The notes under the pieces are model-generated. The model made no database searches and was not told where the DNA came from. It worked only from the letters and a program-made list of their open reading frames with translations. A DNA stretch of 64,000 bases from Pseudomonadota bacterium (GTDB lineage: Bacteria; Pseudomonadota; Gammaproteobacteria; Acidiferrobacterales; UBA6901), in contig JAJYEX010000005.1 in the NCBI GenBank assembly GCA_021785515.1, forward strand, positions 3,783-67,782, in the 5' to 3' direction. The translations under genes were made by a program, and so were the position numbers. Shown here piece by piece: positions 1 to 8,309 of this stretch. The first letter of the stretch is position 1. Every line of letters begins with the position of its first letter.

Positions 1-147
1 GTCGTCGTGGCTGCGGGTGCAGTCGTCGTGGCTGCGGGTGCAGTCGTCGTGGCTGCGGGTGCAGTCGTCGTGGCTGCGGGTGCAGTCGTCGTGGCTGCGG
101 GTGCAGTCGTCGTGGCTGCGGGTGCAGTCGTCGTGGCTGCGGGTGCA
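1..147. repeat. 21-bp perfect tandem repeat in the 3' part of bamE
   Basis: Seven identical 21-bp units (GTCGTCGTGGCTGCGGGTGC plus A) fill the first 147 bases, and the array runs off the window edge, so the copy number is a minimum. On the minus strand each unit reads Thr-Thr-Thr-Ala-Pro-Ala-Ala in the bamE frame. Because 21 is a multiple of three, gain or loss of units keeps the frame. The lack of any substitution between units points to recent expansion by slippage or recombination. Confidence 0.95.
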
Positions 148-485
148 GCCTGTTTCCCTGCCTTGAGAGCGGCCGGCGCCAGATCGCCTTCCGCCTTGAC
201 CAGCGTATCTCCGTTGAAGAAAAGCGTCAGGCGGTGCTGCACCGGTTTACCGCCGAGCCGGGCAGTCGAATTGAAGTAATCCCATCGTCCGGGATTGAAG
301 GGGTCCCGGACGAGCGGCGTGCCGAGGATAAAGGTCACCTGGCGCGTCGTCATACCGAGCCGGAGCTCGGAAATCTCGTGGGCGGTCAGGATATTCCCCT
401 GTGGGACCTTGAGATGGAGCTCGGTAAAACATCCGCTGAGCATGGTGCCAATGAGCAGCAGCAGGGCAACGATAACTATTCTCAT
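1..485 (-). CDS. bamE: Outer membrane protein assembly factor BamE, partial (3' end outside window)
   Basis: BamE is a small lipoprotein of the BAM complex that inserts beta-barrel proteins into the outer membrane. The protein starts MRIVIVALLLLIGTMLSGC, a signal peptide ending in a lipobox (LSGC) for lipidation of Cys19. The SmpA/OmlA fold is recognisable from GMTTRQVTFILGTPLVRDPF and the following GRWDYF. After about residue 112 the protein enters an APAATTT repeat tail that runs past the window edge; typical BamE proteins lack such a tail. It is divergent from fur, a common gammaproteobacterial arrangement. Identification is confident; the length of the tail and the stop codon are unknown. 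Confidence 0.9.
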   Translation of the reverse strand, partial: MRIVIVALLLLIGTMLSGCFTELHLKVPQGNILTAHEISELRLGMTTRQVTFILGTPLVRDPFNPGRWDYFNSTARLGGKPVQHRLTLFFNGDTLVKAEGDLAPAALKAGKQAAPAATTTAPAATTTAPAATTTAPAATTTAPAATTTAPAATTTAPAATT

Positions 486-535
486 TTTGGATTTGGGGTT
501 GAGTGATTTACACTGTCGACATGATAGCTTAGCGA

Positions 536-550
536 GATGATATATTCATC
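536..550 (+). promoter_or_regulatory. Palindrome GATGATATATTCATC upstream of fur
   Basis: In the 99-bp bamE/fur divergent region a perfect 5-5-5 palindrome lies 34 bases before the fur start codon. Its position would suit an operator for autoregulation, as Fur commonly represses its own gene. It matches the classical 19-bp Fur box poorly, so the assignment is only a suggestion. Confidence 0.25.
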
Positions 551-584
551 GCGCGCCTGGATCCAACGAGCTTTGGGGGTCAAC

Positions 585-1040
585 ATGTCGGACAGCGCCG
601 ATCTCAAGAAGGCCGGACTCAAGGCGACCCTCCCTCGCCTCAAGATTCTTAGCATTCTGGAAGAAGCCAAGGAGCGGCACATGTCTGCCGAGGACGTGTA
701 CCGTTCGCTGCTGGATTCCAGCGAGGAAGTGGGCCTGGCGACGGTTTACCGCGTACTCACGCAGTTTGAGACTGCAGGACTCGTGATCCGCCACAATTTC
801 GAGGGAGGCAGGGCGGTATTCGAGCTCAACCAGGGGCAGCATCACGACCACATGGTGTGCGTGGAGTGCGGGAAGGTCTTCGAGTTCTATGACCCTGCCA
901 TCGAGGCACGGCAACGCAAGATCGCGGAGAAGAGCGGATTTGTCATGGAAGAACACTCGCTTTACATCTACGGGATCTGCGAAGGCATGAAGAAGACCGG
1001 TGTGTGCTCAAAAAAGGGCCGTGCCGTCACCACTGCCTAA
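585..1040 (+). CDS. fur: Ferric uptake regulator Fur
   Basis: Fur is an iron-responsive dimeric repressor of iron acquisition and oxidative stress genes. The 151-residue product has the winged-helix N-terminus (KAGLKATLPRLKILSILEEA), the connector ATVYRVLTQFE, and the metal-binding C-terminal half with HHDHMVCVECGKVFEF, which holds the HHDH motif and the structural-zinc CxxC. The ATG at 585 was chosen over an in-frame ATG 48 bases upstream because MSDSADLKKAGLK matches the family start and the upstream extension looks non-homologous. It is transcribed away from bamE and converges on the acetyltransferase gene after a 20-base gap. Confidence 0.96.
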   Translation: MSDSADLKKAGLKATLPRLKILSILEEAKERHMSAEDVYRSLLDSSEEVGLATVYRVLTQFETAGLVIRHNFEGGRAVFELNQGQHHDHMVCVECGKVFEFYDPAIEARQRKIAEKSGFVMEEHSLYIYGICEGMKKTGVCSKKGRAVTTA

Positions 1041-1060
1041 AGCGGAGGAAGCCGCCCGCG

Positions 1061-1573
1061 TCAGCGCTGTTTGAGGTCGAACAGTACCGCAACCTCATCG
1101 CAGCGGTTGTACTTGTAGCATTTGACGCACACGGACCATACCTTCTCCGGCAGAGACCCCATTGAGACCGTCTTGAACCCAAGTTTGTGGAAGAAATCCG
1201 GCACGTAGGTGAGCGCCATGACCCGACGCAGACCGATCTCGCGCGCTTCCGCGATAATGCGTTCTACCATCAGCCGCCCCAGGCCTCGGCGCTCATAGTC
1301 CGCGTCCACGACCAGGCTGCGGACTTCGCCCAGATCCTCAGTGAATATCTCCAGGGCACCGATGGCCACGACCCGGTGGCCAGTTTCGATGACGAAGAAA
1401 TCGCGCAGGTGGCGGTACAGCTCGCTCATCGTCCGTGGCAGCAGGTTGCCCTTGCCGGCATATATTTCCAGCAGGTGATGTATGGTCGGCACGTCCGCGA
1501 TTGACGCCGGGCGAATGATCGGAGTTTCGGCACCGGCAACCGCTGCCGGCTGAGTGGATTCAGGCTGATGCAC
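1061..1573 (-). CDS. Short N-acetylglutamate synthase-like GNAT acetyltransferase
   Basis: A single GNAT domain of about 170 residues. It has the acetyl-CoA-binding motif RRGLGRLMVERI and ends with LPEKVWSVCVKCYKYNRC followed by DEVAV. That cysteine-containing tail resembles stand-alone short N-acetylglutamate synthases (S-NAGS), so the likely reaction is acetyl-CoA plus glutamate to N-acetylglutamate, the first arginine step. The likely start is the GTG at 1573, giving a 14-base overlap with the recN 3' end; a longer reading to 1627 is possible but compositionally odd. It is last in a nadK-recN operon. The substrate assignment is by family resemblance; other GNAT substrates cannot be excluded. 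Confidence 0.75.
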   Translation of the reverse strand: MHQPESTQPAAVAGAETPIIRPASIADVPTIHHLLEIYAGKGNLLPRTMSELYRHLRDFFVIETGHRVVAIGALEIFTEDLGEVRSLVVDADYERRGLGRLMVERIIAEAREIGLRRVMALTYVPDFFHKLGFKTVSMGSLPEKVWSVCVKCYKYNRCDEVAVLFDLKQR

Positions 1574-3239
1574 GATTGAGCATGTCCGAGGCGAGCGCCA
1601 GAGTCTGACGGGTGATCTCCATGCCACCCAGCATACGCGCGATTTCCTGGACGCGTTCCTTTCCGGGGATCGACGCGATGCGAGTTACCGTGGCGCCGTC
1701 CTGGATACGTTTGCTGACCTGCATATGGTGGTGGCCCTGTACCGCGACTTGCGGCAGATGGGTGATGCATATGACTTGGCGCTGTGCGCCCAGCGCCCGC
1801 AACTGAAGCCCTACGACCTCGCTCACGCCGCCGCCTATGCCCACATCCACCTCGTCGAAGATCAGGGTCGGAATGCGGCTGATGCGTGCCGTGGAAACCT
1901 GCAGGGCCAGGCTGATGCGCGAGAGTTCGCCGCCCGAGGCTACCTTGCTCAGCGGTCTCGGTGCCTGGCCGGCGTTGGTGCTCACCATAAATTCCGCCTG
2001 CTCGAGCCCGGCTGACGTCGCCTGGCTATCGTCCAGGCTTGCCAGGCTGACCTCGAATTCGCCGCCGGGCATGCCCAGACTCGGCATCTGTCCGCGCACC
2101 TCGCCCGCCAGACGCTTCCCTGCCTTCTTGCGGGTGGCTGATATGGCGCGGGCGATCTCGAAATAGGCCGTGCGTGCTGCCGCCAGGTCCCGCTCGATGG
2201 CCTCCAGGTTCTCGTCGCGGTTTTCGATATCCCCAAGCTCCGTTTCCAGGTGTGCGAGGGTCCCGGGGAGTTCCTCGGGACGTACCTTGTGTTTGCGGGC
2301 GAGATCGTGCAGGGCGGCGATGCGCTGGTCGATCCACTGCAGTCGCTCCGGATCGAGTTCCAGGCTGTCGAGGTACTGATGGAGCTGGCCTGCGGCCTCG
2401 TCTATCCGGATGGCGGCCTCGCCCAGCAGGGTTGTGACCGGACCAAGTCGCGCGTCATGTTCGCTCAGCCCCTCGAGGCGGCTGATTGACTGCGCCAGCG
2501 CCGGTCCCAGCGCGCCCTGATCGTCGTCGTACAGAGCGTTCGAGACGGTCTGCGCGCCTTGCAGAAGCTCATTAGCGTTGGCCAGGCGGGAGTGTTCCTC
2601 TTCCAGCTTGGAAAACTCGTCAATACCAAGGTCGAGAGCGCGCAGCTCGGCCACCTCGTGCCGAAGCAGTTCCAGACGCTGACTGCGGTCCGATCCTTCG
2701 CGACTGAGCGTGTCACGCCGTGACTCCAGTGATTTCCAGCGGGCATAGCAGTCGGACAGGCGTGCCACGTCGGCCTCCAGCCCGGCGTAGTCATCCAGAA
2801 TCTGGCGCTGAACGTCCCGCCGCAGTAGTGACTGGTGTTCGTGCTGCCCGTGGATATCCGCAAGATGCTGGCCGAGTTCGCGCAACAACTGCAGCGGTAC
2901 AGGGCGCCCGTTGATGTAGGCGCGCGACGGCTTACCGGTCTCGACCACACGGCGCAGCGTGCATTGCTCGTTTGCGTCCGCGGTCAGGTCATGTTCTTCC
3001 AGCCAACGCGTGGCATCCTGGCGCAAGCCCAGGTCGAATGTCGCGGAAACCTCGCTGCGGTCGCAACCCTGGCGTACCGCCATGGCATCGGCCCGTCCGC
3101 CAAGGGCGAGCGCCAGCGCGTCGACGAGGATCGACTTGCCGGCTCCGGTCTCGCCCGTGACCACGGTCAGCCCCGGGCCGAGTTCAAGCTCAAGGCTGTG
3201 GATGATCGCGAAATCACGGATGGACAGTTCACGAAGCAT
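1560..3239 (-). CDS. recN: DNA repair protein RecN
   Basis: RecN is an SMC-like ATPase acting in recombinational repair of double-strand breaks. The 559-residue protein begins MLRELSIRDFAIIHSLELEL and has Walker A (GETGAGKS), long coiled-coil arms in the middle, the ABC signature SGGELSR and Walker B (PTLIFDEVDVGIGG), in the usual order and at full length. The start at 3239 is separated from the nadK stop by one base, indicating translational coupling. nadK-recN adjacency is conserved in gammaproteobacteria, where recN is often SOS-induced; I see no LexA box directly before it here. Confidence 0.97.
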   Translation of the reverse strand: MLRELSIRDFAIIHSLELELGPGLTVVTGETGAGKSILVDALALALGGRADAMAVRQGCDRSEVSATFDLGLRQDATRWLEEHDLTADANEQCTLRRVVETGKPSRAYINGRPVPLQLLRELGQHLADIHGQHEHQSLLRRDVQRQILDDYAGLEADVARLSDCYARWKSLESRRDTLSREGSDRSQRLELLRHEVAELRALDLGIDEFSKLEEEHSRLANANELLQGAQTVSNALYDDDQGALGPALAQSISRLEGLSEHDARLGPVTTLLGEAAIRIDEAAGQLHQYLDSLELDPERLQWIDQRIAALHDLARKHKVRPEELPGTLAHLETELGDIENRDENLEAIERDLAAARTAYFEIARAISATRKKAGKRLAGEVRGQMPSLGMPGGEFEVSLASLDDSQATSAGLEQAEFMVSTNAGQAPRPLSKVASGGELSRISLALQVSTARISRIPTLIFDEVDVGIGGGVSEVVGLQLRALGAQRQVICITHLPQVAVQGHHHMQVSKRIQDGATVTRIASIPGKERVQEIARMLGGMEITRQTLALASDMLNRASA

Positions 3240-3240
3240 T

Positions 3241-4155
3241 CTAGTGATTCTCGCCCCAGCGCAGCTTTGTGCGCAGCACGTCGTAGTGGCTGTGGTCAAG
3301 CGGGTGGATCAGTGTGACCGCATGGTCCGCGCGGCGCACGCGGATGCGATCATGATCCCGCAACGCATGCCCCATCTGGCCGTCGAACGTGAGAAACGCG
3401 CTCTGGCTGCTCGAATTGATCATGACGATCTCGACTTCGCTGCTGCTGTTGATCGCCAAGGGACGATAGCTGAGTGTGTGCGGGCAGATCGGAACGAGTA
3501 TGAGTGCTGCCAGTGTCGGATGCAGTATCGGTCCGCCCGCCGACAGGGCGTAGGCCGTCGACCCGGTGGGCGTGGCGACAATGATGCCATCGCCGCGTGT
3601 ATTGCTCACAAATTCCCCGTCGACGTGCACCTCAAATTCGATAAGGCGCGCGAGCTGGCCCTTGTTGACGACAACGTCGTTCAAGGCGCTGGCCGTGTGT
3701 ACCACCCCCTCGTCGCGCCGCAGTTCGACGTTCAGCATGGTGCGCCGTTCACTGCGGAAGTCTCCATCCAGCACCGCCGCCAGGCTGTCCAGTACGCTGT
3801 CCTTCGGGATGTCCGTGAGAAAGCCGCGGCGGCCAAGGTTCACACCGATCAGGGGGACGGAATGCGGTGCAAGACGGCGCGCCACGTTCAGCATGGTGCC
3901 ATCCCCGCCGATGATGATTGCCAGATCCAAGGCGGGCGCCATTTCGTCGGGGGTTGCGGTGCGGGGCTTGGCAGGCGCCAGCAGGGCGACGGCACTCTCC
4001 TCCAGGATCGGGTCCAAGCCGCGATCGCCGAGAAAGCGGTATATCCGTTCGAGGATTTCCCCAACCGACGGGTCCCCGGATTTGGTGAACAGGCCGACGG
4101 TCCTGATGTTGTCTGCGTTGACCGCTTCGTCTATGGGCATCGTTCGGAGGGGCAT
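3241..4155 (-). CDS. nadK: NAD kinase
   Basis: Phosphorylates NAD to NADP with ATP or polyphosphate in the cytoplasm. The diagnostic GGDGTML motif appears as IIGGDGTMLNVARR, followed by NLGRRGFLTD and the glycine-rich TGSTAYALSAGGPI segment. In-frame starts occur at 4158, 4155 and 4140; none has a strong Shine-Dalgarno, and 4155 (MPLRTMPIDEAV) is a compromise. An open frame continues upstream but would run into hrcA regulatory DNA. It is first gene of the leftward nadK-recN-GNAT operon, divergent from hrcA. Confidence 0.93.
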   Translation of the reverse strand: MPLRTMPIDEAVNADNIRTVGLFTKSGDPSVGEILERIYRFLGDRGLDPILEESAVALLAPAKPRTATPDEMAPALDLAIIIGGDGTMLNVARRLAPHSVPLIGVNLGRRGFLTDIPKDSVLDSLAAVLDGDFRSERRTMLNVELRRDEGVVHTASALNDVVVNKGQLARLIEFEVHVDGEFVSNTRGDGIIVATPTGSTAYALSAGGPILHPTLAALILVPICPHTLSYRPLAINSSSEVEIVMINSSSQSAFLTFDGQMGHALRDHDRIRVRRADHAVTLIHPLDHSHYDVLRTKLRWGENH

Positions 4156-4305
4156 CATTCGGGTCCAGTTACGTGGCGATAAACTATCATGGCGGAATCC
4201 AGCCGCCAAAGCCGGCGGCGCTGGGCGGCTGCCCATTGCATGCGGCCGATATCCGGCCACCCCTGGTTTTACCGTGGCAGCGCTGTGAACCCGTTTTCCT
4301 GCGGG

Positions 4306-4346
4306 TTGACAGCATCGGTTTAGCACTCTAGCATTCAGAGTGCCAG
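4306..4346 (+). promoter_or_regulatory. hrcA promoter overlapped by a CIRCE operator
   Basis: A sigma70-type promoter is visible: TTGACA (4306-4311), 17-base spacer, TAGCAT (4329-4334). Overlapping its -10 is the inverted repeat TTAGCACTC (4320-4328), nine bases, GAGTGCCAG (4338-4346). This matches the CIRCE consensus TTAGCACTC-N9-GAGTGCTAA with two mismatches in the second arm. CIRCE is the binding site of HrcA, encoded immediately downstream, so binding would block the promoter (autorepression). Confidence 0.9.
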
Positions 4347-4361
4347 ACTGGAGTGAATTTC

Positions 4362-5405
4362 GTGCAAATGGCCTTGAGTCCACGCGCGGAGGCTTTGCTT
4401 AAAGCGCTGATTGAAAGGTATATTTCCGATGGCCAACCCGTCGGATCGCGCACGCTTTCCAAGCAGGCCGGACTTGAACTCAGCCCGGCTACCATCCGCA
4501 ATGTGATGGCAGACCTGGAGGACCTCGGTCTGATCAGTTCGCCGCACACCTCGTCAGGTCGGGTTCCGACCGCGCTCGGTTACCGCATGTTTGTCGACAG
4601 CCTGCTCACTGTGCGGCCACTCGACAGCGCCGAGATCTACCGCATGGGGGATGAGCTGGCCTACGACGGCGACCCCATGCATTTGATGGAATCTGCCTCG
4701 TCACTGCTGTCGCAGGTGACGAGGCTTGCCGGGATCGTCCTGGTTCCAAGGCAGGAGGAATCGTTCCGGCAGATCGAGTTCTTGTCGCTGCCCGCGGCCA
4801 ACCGTGTGCTGGTCATACTGGTCACCTCTAGCGGGCGGGTGCACAACCGCGTCATCAGAGTGGACCGACACTATTCCGCGGCAGAGCTGGTGGAGGCTGC
4901 CAATTGCTTCAACGACCTGTATTCAGGACGCCCGCTCAGCGAGATCCGAAACAGCTTGCTTGCCGATCTGCAGTCGGATGGCGACGCCATGCAGCGTGCA
5001 GTGAAGAACGCGACCGACATGGCGCGCCATGTATTCGCCGACAGCGAGAGCAGCGCGCTGGATCTGGTGGTGAGCGGGGAAGCAAACCTGCTGCAGATTC
5101 CTGATCTTGGCGATGTGGAGAAACTGCGCAAGCTCTTCGATGCCTTTACCACCAAGCGTGACCTGCTGCATCTGCTCGACCGGAGCATGCATGCTGAGAG
5201 CATCCAGGTGTTCATAGGTAGCGAATCGGGATACCAGGCGCTGGATGAATGCAGTGTGGTCATGGCGCCGTATCAGGCCGACGGACGGGTGGTCGGGACC
5301 GTTGGTGTCATCGGTCCCACACGTATGGCCTATGACCAGGTTATTTCGATTGTGGACGTCACGGCGCGCCTGTTGGGTGGCGTGCTCAGTACCGAAGCGC
5401 GCTGA
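4362..5405 (+). CDS. hrcA: Heat-inducible transcription repressor HrcA
   Basis: HrcA represses heat-shock genes by binding CIRCE and is kept active by GroEL in known systems. The protein of about 347 residues has an N-terminal winged helix (SPRAEALLKALIERYISDGQ, then PVGSRTL and ATIRNVMADLEDLGLI) and the central GAF-like and dimerisation regions, at full family length. Start candidates are GTG 4353, GTG 4362 and ATG 4368; GTG 4362 sits 8 bases after GGAG (4350-4353) and was preferred. It heads hrcA-grpE-dnaK-dnaJ. Escherichia coli lacks hrcA, so the lineage retains both HrcA and, by promoter evidence, sigma32 control. Confidence 0.95.
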   Translation: MQMALSPRAEALLKALIERYISDGQPVGSRTLSKQAGLELSPATIRNVMADLEDLGLISSPHTSSGRVPTALGYRMFVDSLLTVRPLDSAEIYRMGDELAYDGDPMHLMESASSLLSQVTRLAGIVLVPRQEESFRQIEFLSLPAANRVLVILVTSSGRVHNRVIRVDRHYSAAELVEAANCFNDLYSGRPLSEIRNSLLADLQSDGDAMQRAVKNATDMARHVFADSESSALDLVVSGEANLLQIPDLGDVEKLRKLFDAFTTKRDLLHLLDRSMHAESIQVFIGSESGYQALDECSVVMAPYQADGRVVGTVGVIGPTRMAYDQVISIVDVTARLLGGVLSTEAR

Positions 5406-5418
5406 CCAGCCCCTGCAG

Positions 5419-5447
5419 CTTGAAAGTCCCCTTGGCGGTCCCCATTG
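5419..5447 (+). promoter_or_regulatory. Sigma32-type heat-shock promoter upstream of grpE
   Basis: CTTGAAA (5419-5425), a 14-base spacer and CCCCATTG (5440-5447) match the sigma32 consensus (CTTGAAA, 11-16 bases, CCCCATNT) at 14 of the 15 consensus positions including N. It lies 56 bases before grpE. A separate TATAAT hexamer at 5457-5462 may give basal sigma70 transcription, but no good -35 goes with it. Confidence 0.8.
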
Positions 5448-5503
5448 ATAACGGATTATAATCGTTGGTTTAACTGCTGCAGCAACGGAGTCAAATCAGG
5501 TCG

Positions 5504-6115
5504 ATGAGTCAGAAGAATCCAGTTGAAACAGGCGTGCAGGCCGCGGATTCACCCGGGCAGATGGGGGCCGGCGCGTCTCCGGGACCCGGACCGGCCGAGG
5601 GAGCGAACGTCGATGTAGTCGCCCTGCGGGCTGAGATCGATGCCGCCCGCCGCGACGCCCAGGAGCAGCTGGACAAGTTTCTGCGGGCCAAGGCCGAGAC
5701 GGACAATATCCGCCGGCGTGCGGAAACGGATGTAGCCAATGCCCACAAGTACGGCATCGAGCGCTTTGCGCTCGAGATGCTGGCTGTCAAGGACAGCCTC
5801 GAACGTGCCCGTGCGGTCGATGTGACAGGTCAGGCCGGTGGGGGGGCAGAACAGCCACTGATTCAGAAAATGGTCGAGGGCCTTGATCTCACGCTCAAGC
5901 TCATGGACAGCATTTTCCAGAAATTTTCAGTAACGGCGATAGACCCCCAGAAGGGAGAGAAATTTGATCCGGAGCGCCACCAGGCCATGAGCATGCTCGA
6001 ATCGGCGGACGTGCCGGAGAACCACGTTGTGTATACCGTGCAGCGCGGCTATCTGCTGCATACTCGCCTGCTGCGCCCGGCCATGGTTGTGGTGGCCAAA
6101 TCTGCCGGATCGTGA
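5504..6115 (+). CDS. grpE: Nucleotide exchange factor GrpE
   Basis: GrpE releases ADP from DnaK and so drives the chaperone cycle. The 203-residue protein has a flexible, Gly/Pro/Ala-rich N-terminus, a long coiled coil (RAEIDAARRDAQEQLDKFLR and onward with KAETDNIRRR), the four-helix region with YGIERFALEMLAVKDSLERA, and the C-terminal beta domain with FDPERHQAMSMLES and VYTVQRGYLLHTRLLRPAMV. The start ATG at 5504 follows the sigma32-type promoter. Order hrcA-grpE-dnaK-dnaJ is the standard cluster. Confidence 0.96.
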   Translation: MSQKNPVETGVQAADSPGQMGAGASPGPGPAEGANVDVVALRAEIDAARRDAQEQLDKFLRAKAETDNIRRRAETDVANAHKYGIERFALEMLAVKDSLERARAVDVTGQAGGGAEQPLIQKMVEGLDLTLKLMDSIFQKFSVTAIDPQKGEKFDPERHQAMSMLESADVPENHVVYTVQRGYLLHTRLLRPAMVVVAKSAGS

Positions 6116-6124
6116 TGGAAAGCA

Positions 6125-6153
6125 ATTGAAAAACGTCGATTACCACCCCACTA
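6125..6153 (+). promoter_or_regulatory. Second sigma32-like promoter, upstream of dnaK
   Basis: ATTGAAA (6125-6131), a 14-base spacer and CCCCACTA (6146-6153) lie in the grpE-dnaK gap. The spacer length equals that of the grpE promoter, and the match is good in both boxes (6/7 and the CCCCA core). It would allow dnaK to be induced independently of grpE. Confidence 0.55.
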
Positions 6154-6211
6154 GTTATGTGGAGAACACGGTAACCGTACCGAGAACAAGGTTATTGCGA
6201 GGATAGTGCAA

Positions 6212-8152
6212 ATGGCAAAGATTATCGGCATCGATTTGGGTACTACCAACTCCTGCGTGGCAGTCATGGAAGGGGGTAAGCCGCGCGTCATCGAAAACAG
6301 CGAGGGGGACCGCACCACACCCTCCGTCGTTGCGTTCACGGCGGACAACGAGGTGGTGGTAGGCCAGGTGGCCAAGCGCCAGGCAATTACGAATCCCTCC
6401 AATACTCTGTACGCGGTGAAGCGCCTGATCGGTCGCAAATTCGAGGACGAGGTGGTCCAGCGTGACGTCAAGATGGTCCCCTACCGGATCGTCAAGGCGA
6501 AGAATGGCGACGCCTGGGTGGAAGTGAAGGGCAAAAGCATGGCCTCACCGGAAATCTCGGCGCGCGTGCTGCAAAAGATGAAGAAGACAGCCGAGGATTA
6601 CCTGGGCGAGGAAGTGACCGAGGCGGTCATCACCGTTCCGGCCTACTTCAATGACTCGCAGCGTCAGGCCACCAAGGATGCCGGCAAGATTGCTGGCCTC
6701 GAGGTCAAGCGCATCATCAACGAGCCGACTGCGGCTGCGCTGGCGTTCGGCATGGACAAGAAGGAAGGCGACCGCAAGATTGCCGTATACGACCTGGGTG
6801 GCGGTACATTCGACATCTCGATCATCGAGATTGCCGAAGTCGACAAGGAACATCAGTTTGAGGTTCTGTCCACCAATGGCGATACTTTTCTGGGTGGCGA
6901 AGATTTCGACAAGCGCATAATCGACTATCTTGCCGACGAGTTCAAAAAGGACAACGGCGTCGATCTGCACAAGGATCCGCTGGCATTGCAGCGGCTGAAG
7001 GACGCGGCCGAGAAGGCCAAGATCGAGCTGTCGTCGAGCCAGCAGACAGAGGTAAATCTGCCCTATATCACCGCCGATGCCGGCGGTCCGAAGCACCTCA
7101 ATATAAAGCTGACGCGCGCCAAGCTCGAGAGCCTGGTGGAGGATCTCATTGCCCGTACGGTCGAACCGTGCAAGATCGCGCTCAAAGATGCCGGCCTCAA
7201 GGCGAGCGAGGTCGATGATGTGATCCTGGTCGGCGGCCAGACCCGCATGCCCAAGGTGCAGGAGGCGGTGAAGGATTTCTTCGGGCGCGAACCCCGCAAG
7301 GACGTCAATCCGGACGAGGCCGTGGCGATCGGCGCGGCGATTCAGGGCGGGGTGCTCGGTGGCGAGGTCAAGGACGTATTGCTATTGGACGTGACGCCGC
7401 TGTCGCTGGGTATCGAGACCATGGGCGGAGTGATGACCAAGCTCATTCAGAAGAACACCACGATTCCGACCAAGGCATCGCAGGTATTCTCCACGGCCGA
7501 CGACAACCAGACGGCGGTGACGGTGCACGTGCTGCAGGGCGAGCGCGAAATGGCGAGCGGCAACAAGTCTCTCGGACGGTTTGATCTGAGCGATATTCCG
7601 CCGGCACCGCGTGGCGTTCCGCAGATCGAGGTCACGTTTGATATCGACGCCAACGGCATCCTGCACGTGTCGGCCAAGGACAAGGCGACCGGCAAGGAGA
7701 ACAAGATTGTCATCAAGTCGAGTTCTGGCCTGTCGGAATCCGAAATCGAGCGCATGGTCAAGGATGCGGAGGCGCATGCCGAAGAGGATCGCAAGGCGCA
7801 TGAGCTGGTCGACGCGCGCAATCGCGGCGAAGGCCTGATCCATAGCGTGCGCAAGTCGATGAAGGAGATGGGCGACAAGATCCCCGCATCGGATAAGGAC
7901 AAGATTGAGGCGGCGATCCGGGACCTCGAATCCGTGGTCAAGGGCGATGACAAGGAGGCGATCGAGAGCAAGTCGCAGGCGCTGACCGAAGCAAGCCACA
8001 AGCTTGCGGAGCACATGTATGGGCAGGCCACGCCAGGCCAGGGCGAGGGGCCTGCAGGTGGCCCGTCAGCGGCCGAGTCCGAGACCGCGGCCAAGGACAA
8101 TGTCGTCGACGCGGAATTCGAGGAAGTGAAGGAAAACAAGGGCAAGAAGTAA
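6212..8152 (+). CDS. dnaK: Chaperone DnaK (Hsp70)
   Basis: Hsp70 ATPase chaperone working with DnaJ and GrpE. The 646-residue protein starts [20 protein letters not shown] and shows the phosphate-binding loops ([22 protein letters not shown]), the linker [15 protein letters not shown] and a C-terminal lid ending in an acidic tail ([16 protein letters not shown]). ATG 6212 was chosen over a GTG six bases upstream because GAGG at 6199-6202 is well spaced and [10 protein letters not shown] is the family start. Its gap to grpE holds a heat-shock promoter and its gap to dnaJ holds a terminator-like hairpin. Confidence 0.98.
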   Translation: MAKIIGIDLGTTNSCVAVMEGGKPRVIENSEGDRTTPSVVAFTADNEVVVGQVAKRQAITNPSNTLYAVKRLIGRKFEDEVVQRDVKMVPYRIVKAKNGDAWVEVKGKSMASPEISARVLQKMKKTAEDYLGEEVTEAVITVPAYFNDSQRQATKDAGKIAGLEVKRIINEPTAAALAFGMDKKEGDRKIAVYDLGGGTFDISIIEIAEVDKEHQFEVLSTNGDTFLGGEDFDKRIIDYLADEFKKDNGVDLHKDPLALQRLKDAAEKAKIELSSSQQTEVNLPYITADAGGPKHLNIKLTRAKLESLVEDLIARTVEPCKIALKDAGLKASEVDDVILVGGQTRMPKVQEAVKDFFGREPRKDVNPDEAVAIGAAIQGGVLGGEVKDVLLLDVTPLSLGIETMGGVMTKLIQKNTTIPTKASQVFSTADDNQTAVTVHVLQGEREMASGNKSLGRFDLSDIPPAPRGVPQIEVTFDIDANGILHVSAKDKATGKENKIVIKSSSGLSESEIERMVKDAEAHAEEDRKAHELVDARNRGEGLIHSVRKSMKEMGDKIPASDKDKIEAAIRDLESVVKGDDKEAIESKSQALTEASHKLAEHMYGQATPGQGEGPAGGPSAAESETAAKDNVVDAEFEEVKENKGKK

Positions 8153-8172
8153 GCAGCGTCAGCGAGTGCCCG

Positions 8173-8213
8173 GGCGCGGCGGACGGAACCTCGGTTTCGC
8201 CACCGCGCCTTTT
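8173..8213 (+). terminator. Terminator-like hairpin between dnaK and dnaJ
   Basis: GGCGCGG (8173-8179) pairs with CCGCGCC (8203-8209), with a shorter inner stem between GGAACC and GGTTTC, and four T residues follow (8210-8213). It resembles a weak intrinsic terminator. Placed in the dnaK-dnaJ gap it could lower dnaJ expression relative to dnaK, or stabilise the dnaK transcript. Confidence 0.5.
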
Positions 8214-8309
8214 GGCGTGGACGGTATCAACGGCGGGGTCTGCGCGCAGACACACGCAATCCATGTTCCCGGATCCATCCGGGACCAGATCACGTAGCTA
8301 CAGCAGGCC

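Noticed and set aside
2959-4182. Plus-strand open frame of 407 codons opposite recN and nadK
   Set aside because: It is the antisense of two certain genes with full motif sets; long antisense frames are common in GC-rich DNA.
5457-5462. TATAAT before grpE as a sigma70 promoter
   Set aside because: No acceptable -35 at 16-18 bases; only a weak TTGGCG at 19 bases. Kept as a remark under the sigma32-type promoter.
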